This document shows, piece by piece, positions 5,443 through 6,417 of a stretch of 6,417 nt of DNA; position 1 is the stretch's first letter, and every line of letters begins with the position of its first letter. Where the stretch lies: contig JAFTNI010000003.1 of NCBI GenBank assembly GCA_017451975.1, positions 1-6,417 on the forward strand, in the 5' to 3' direction. The translations under genes were made by a program, and so were the position numbers. The notes under the pieces were generated by a model. The model saw only the letters and a list, made by a program, of their open reading frames with translations, did not search any database and was not told where the DNA came from. The DNA is from Clostridia bacterium (lineage in GTDB: Bacteria; Bacillota; Clostridia; Oscillospirales; CAG-272).

Positions 5443-6417
5443 TTAAGCGCCTGCTTCTTCCGTGTCAGCTGTTGTGCCTGCGTCCGCACCTGCAGCATTG
5501 TTGTGTGTAACGTAGTCTTTAAGGTATGTCTTTGTGAATGTGTTGATACCCCAGAACGTTGTGTCGATATCGGAAAGAGCGCTGGATACATATGCTTCAG
5601 AGTTGAAGATTACGGGTATTACAGCCGCGTCAGATTCTTCACCTGTGCCAACGAGAAGCTTTTCTGCTTTGTGAAGAGCTTATTCTCTGTATTTCTGAGT
5701 TGTAGCTTCCATAGCCTCTTTGATAAGTGCATCGTAATCGTCGCTTTTGTAGCTTGTGATGTGAGGAAGCTGTGTATAGATAATGTCTGCATCTTTTTCT
5801 TCAACGAGCATTCTGCCGCTATATGCTTTTGCAAAGGGAGAAAGCGCGGAAAGAGCGTATGCGGAAGGCATATGGTAGTCAAGACCGATAACGTCGTAGG
5901 AGCCTTCTGCGTAGATTGCAGCGTATTCTGCCGCCGTTACGCCTTTAAGAACAACATCGAAGCCGAGTTCTTCCCAAGCCTTTTCAGCAGCCATAGCAAT
6001 TGTCTTTTCTTTGCTTGTGTAGCCCCAAGCAGCAGACTGATAGTTGTCGTTTGCGGGGTCTGTGATGTAGTAGAGGAATATGGGGTCAAATTCTTCTGCT
6101 TTAACGCCTGCTTCTGTAAGGAGGCTCTTAGCCGCATCAATATTAGATGTTGCGGAAAGGATATCGCCGCCTGCTTCGCGGAAGGATGTGCCCTTCTTCG
6201 TATCGAAGATCATAGAAGGAACAAGACCTGTAGCGGCTTTGGAGCCGTTATTGAGCGATGCCGCGATAGCGTTTCTGTCGAGAGCGATAGAAAGCGCTTT
6301 TCTTACAGCTTCGTTGGAACCGATTTTGCCCTCTGCTGTGTTGAAGTAGTATGTATAAGTAGAAGCAAGGTCGTTGTACTTAACGTCTGCGGGGTCGAAG
6401 TTGTTAAGCACGCTGCC
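5443..6417 (-). pseudogene. ABC-transporter substrate-binding protein (OppA/DppA family), broken by an in-frame TAA; N-terminus off the right edge
   Basis: The reading frame is open from the right edge, so the gene starts outside the window; the first 245 visible codons reach a TAA at 5682-5680. The same frame then continues for 78 more codons of sensible coding sequence to a second TAA at 5445-5443, followed by tandem terminators. Visible family features (SBP_bac_5, extracytoplasmic peptide or nickel binding) are the segment NEAVRKALSIALDRNAIA near residues 35-52, GLVPS near 64-68, AAKSLLTEAG near 95-104, GSYDVIGLDYHMPSA near 172-186 and YDALIKEAMEATTQKYRE near 228-245. After the stop, ALHKAEKLLV...AAVIPVIFN is the usual closing part of the fold. 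A single change of AAA, GAA or CAA to TAA would explain the break. A full-length protein would need the last strands of the first lobe, so the truncated form is probably non-functional. Alternatives are a base-call error or readthrough. The partner permease and ATPase genes are not in view. Confidence 0.85.
5680..5682 (-). other. Premature in-frame TAA in the substrate-binding protein gene
   Basis: The codon series ...TAC AGA GAA TAA GCT CTT CAC AAA... keeps frame on both sides of the TAA. Four of the other five stops seen in the window (exonuclease, acyltransferase, regulator, dpaB) are TAA too, so TAA is a normal stop here and not a reassigned codon. Confidence 0.9.

Noticed and set aside
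5680..5682. TAA as a reassigned sense codon
   Set aside because: The exonuclease, acyltransferase, regulator and dpaB all end in TAA at sensible places, so a changed genetic code is unlikely.
6080..6349. 89-codon plus-strand open frame opposite the substrate-binding protein
   Set aside because: Mirror of a well-supported coding frame, with an Ala/Ser/Leu-rich product and no ribosome site.

Overview
The window looks like a chromosomal segment of a spore-forming, low-to-moderate G+C Firmicute of the class Clostridia. The main evidence is a dpaA-dpaB (spoVFA-spoVFB) pair for the spore-core chelator dipicolinic acid. Clostridial-type AGGAGG ribosome sites, a PlsC-like acyltransferase with a zinc ribbon and a DEDDh exonuclease of a kind familiar in Clostridia agree with this. 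The genus cannot be told from the sequence.

Layout. (1) Bases 1-939, minus strand: the first 313 codons of a secreted protein with a signal peptide, a ricin-B-like beta-trefoil and a bacterial Ig-like domain. It runs off the left edge and has a near-consensus housekeeping promoter. (2) Bases 940-1171: a divergent intergenic region with promoters for both sides, two TTTTATAAAA palindromes and an exact 13-base direct repeat. (3) Bases 1172-3696, plus strand: a three-gene operon of DEDDh exonuclease, acyltransferase and TetR-type regulator. (4) Bases 3697-3833: a dispersed-type palindromic repeat and a strong terminator shared by the convergent operons. (5) Bases 3834-5251, minus strand: dpaA and dpaB, overlapping by ATGA. 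(6) Bases 5252-5442: the dpaA leader and two tandem terminators facing left. (7) Bases 5443-6417, minus strand: the C-terminal half of an ABC-transporter substrate-binding protein of the oligopeptide/dipeptide family, broken by an in-frame TAA 78 codons before its natural end.

How the genes work together. DpaA and DpaB form one enzyme, which makes dipicolinate from the lysine-pathway intermediate dihydrodipicolinate in the mother cell. The exonuclease, acyltransferase and regulator are probably co-transcribed, and the TetR protein may control its own operon. The secreted lectin/Ig protein and the solute-binding protein are separate surface or uptake functions. The left gene is visibly more A+T-rich than the rest, and dpaA is the most G+C-rich part.

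I see no CRISPR array, tRNA, rRNA, insertion sequence or defence system here. The most notable hidden item is the interrupted substrate-binding protein gene, which would be annotated too short if its downstream in-frame coding tail were missed.
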